Shown in pieces: positions 6,187 to 6,425 of a stretch of DNA of 6,425 nucleotides (its first letter is position 1; each line of letters opens with the position of its first letter). The notes beneath the pieces are model-generated. The model was given only the letters and a program-made list of their open reading frames with translations. It was not told the origin of the DNA and ran no database searches. The translations under genes were made by a program, and so were the position numbers. The DNA lies in NCBI GenBank assembly GCA_900550705.1, contig URTG01000100.1, positions 1 through 6,425 on the forward strand, in the 5' to 3' direction. The DNA is from an uncultured Eubacteriales bacterium (GTDB lineage: Bacteria > Bacillota > Clostridia > Oscillospirales > Oscillospiraceae).

Positions 6187-6201
6187 TGCGGCTCTGCCGC
6201 A
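6187..6201 (-). other. Hairpin immediately upstream of the leader peptide ribosome binding site
   Basis: TGCGGC and GCCGCA form a perfect 6-bp GC-rich stem with a 3-base AGA loop, ending exactly where the GGAAGGAG ribosome binding site begins. It leaves the site itself unpaired and may keep it accessible, or act as an early RNA polymerase pause site that synchronises the first ribosome, as pause hairpins do in other attenuators. The role is inferred. Confidence 0.4.
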
Positions 6202-6218
6202 CTCTGATAAATGGAATA

Positions 6219-6231
6219 AACATACTATGTT
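6219..6231. promoter_or_regulatory. Possible operator dyad downstream of the start site
   Basis: AACATA-C-TATGTT is a perfect 13-base inverted repeat with 6-base arms in an AT-rich stretch, 16-28 bases downstream of the predicted transcription start near 6247. It is placed where a repressor could block elongation. I cannot match it to a named regulator, and a chance palindrome in AT-rich DNA is possible. Confidence 0.25.
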
Positions 6232-6253
6232 AGTTGGTTTAACTGACGCACTT

Positions 6254-6282
6254 ATCATAACACAGAGCGGGGGGCGTGTCAA
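6254..6282 (-). promoter_or_regulatory. Operon promoter (sigma-A type, extended -10)
   Basis: On the minus strand a perfect TTGACA (6282-6277) and TATGAT (6259-6254) are separated by exactly 17 bases, and TGT just before the -10 makes an extended -10. Transcription would start near G6247, giving a leader of about 308 nt before the DUF1847 ATG. The near-consensus strength fits a constitutively firing promoter whose output is decided downstream by attenuation. Confidence 0.88.
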
Positions 6283-6302
6283 TCATAAAATAATAGAAAG
6301 GC

Positions 6303-6379
6303 AAAAAATTGGCCGGAGAAAAGGGAAAACCCCGAAAACCATTCAGGTACCAGACTGTCGAAAAAGTCCTTCCGGCCAA
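6303..6379 (-). repeat. Inverted repeat with T-run (terminator-like or dispersed intergenic element)
   Basis: TTGGCCGGA and TCCGGCCAA (plus strand 6309-6317 and 6371-6379) are perfect 9-base inverted arms separated by 53 bases. Read on the minus strand, the second arm is followed at once by TTTTTT (6308-6303), like an intrinsic terminator of a leftward gene lying beyond the window, but the loop is unusually long. The loop includes a smaller GACT/AGTC pairing (6353-6356 with 6365-6368). It could also be a dispersed palindromic intergenic repeat. The direction and role are uncertain. Confidence 0.45.
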
Positions 6380-6388
6380 AGGATTCGG

Positions 6389-6425
6389 AAGGAGGGATAG
6401 TTGGAAAGGGGACCATCAGGGTCCC
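6389..6425 (+). other. Window edge: Shine-Dalgarno-like site and truncated hairpin
   Basis: AAGGAGG (6389-6395) lies five bases before a TTG (6401) that opens a frame running off the end of the window, so a rightward gene could begin here. The same stretch can fold GGGACC/GGTCCC (6409-6414 with 6420-6425) as a 6-bp hairpin with a 5-base loop. No plus-strand promoter is evident. Too little sequence is present to decide between these. Confidence 0.15.

Noticed and set aside
5983..6247. T-box (Cys-tRNA) riboswitch in the leader
   Set aside because: No T-box sequence of the AGGGTGGNACCGCG type precedes the terminator, and a well-initiated ORF occupies the region instead.
6050..6247. SAM-I (S-box) riboswitch, suggested by TTATCAGAG near the 5' end of the leader
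   Set aside because: The match is short and the required downstream conserved segments (such as GATGAAACCCGGCAACC) are absent.
6031..6282. Minus-strand 83-codon open frame overlapping the leader peptide in another frame
   Set aside because: It starts inside the promoter -35 region, upstream of the predicted transcription start, has no ribosome binding site, and its cysteines are not clustered. The 40-codon frame has the strong ribosome binding site.
1..6425. CRISPR array, insertion sequence, tRNA or rRNA genes
   Set aside because: No regularly spaced repeats, transposase-like coding sequence or recognisable tRNA/rRNA sequence was seen on either strand.

Overview
The window is a GC-rich, densely packed bacterial segment with every supportable gene on the minus strand. 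Short intergenic gaps, strong purine-rich ribosome binding sites, an extended -10 sigma-A-type promoter and the particular protein families (DUF1847, a PatB-type C-S lyase, a two-permease polar amino acid ABC transporter) suggest a high-GC gut Clostridia member, probably Oscillospiraceae/Ruminococcaceae-like. That assignment is inference; no rRNA or marker gene is present.

Layout, in transcription order (right to left). 6425-6283 holds no clear gene: an inverted repeat with a minus-strand T-run and a hairpin cut by the window edge. At 6282-6254 is a near-consensus promoter reading leftward. It starts a transcript with a leader of about 308 nt. The leader encodes a 40-residue peptide (6172-6050) with an excellent Shine-Dalgarno sequence and six cysteines, including a Cys-Cys-Cys run and a Cys-Cys pair. 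A textbook intrinsic terminator (6017-5983) follows, before the first structural gene. I read this as a cysteine-sensing, ribosome-mediated transcription attenuator, and a competing antiterminator pairing can be drawn by hand.

Behind the attenuator are six closely spaced genes: a cysteine-rich DUF1847 protein (5939-5268), a PatB/MalY-type PLP-dependent C-S lyase (5264-4077), a family 3 solute-binding lipoprotein (4051-3209), two HisM/GlnP-like permeases (3190-2498 and 2443-1739) and the cognate ATPase (1734-979). Together they look like a unit that imports cystine or another sulfur amino acid or S-conjugate and cleaves it to release sulfur, expressed when charged Cys-tRNA is scarce. The role of the DUF1847 protein is unknown.

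A NudC-like NAD(H)/dinucleotide pyrophosphatase (877-41) follows after a 101-base gap holding a plausible promoter of its own, so it is probably a separate or only partly coupled unit.

The main discovery candidate is the short poly-cysteine leader ORF plus terminator, which standard gene calling misses because of its size. Cysteine control of sulfur operons in Firmicutes is usually attributed to T-boxes, S-boxes or the CymR/CysK system. None of the RNA hallmarks of the first two is visible here; involvement of CymR cannot be judged from this window.
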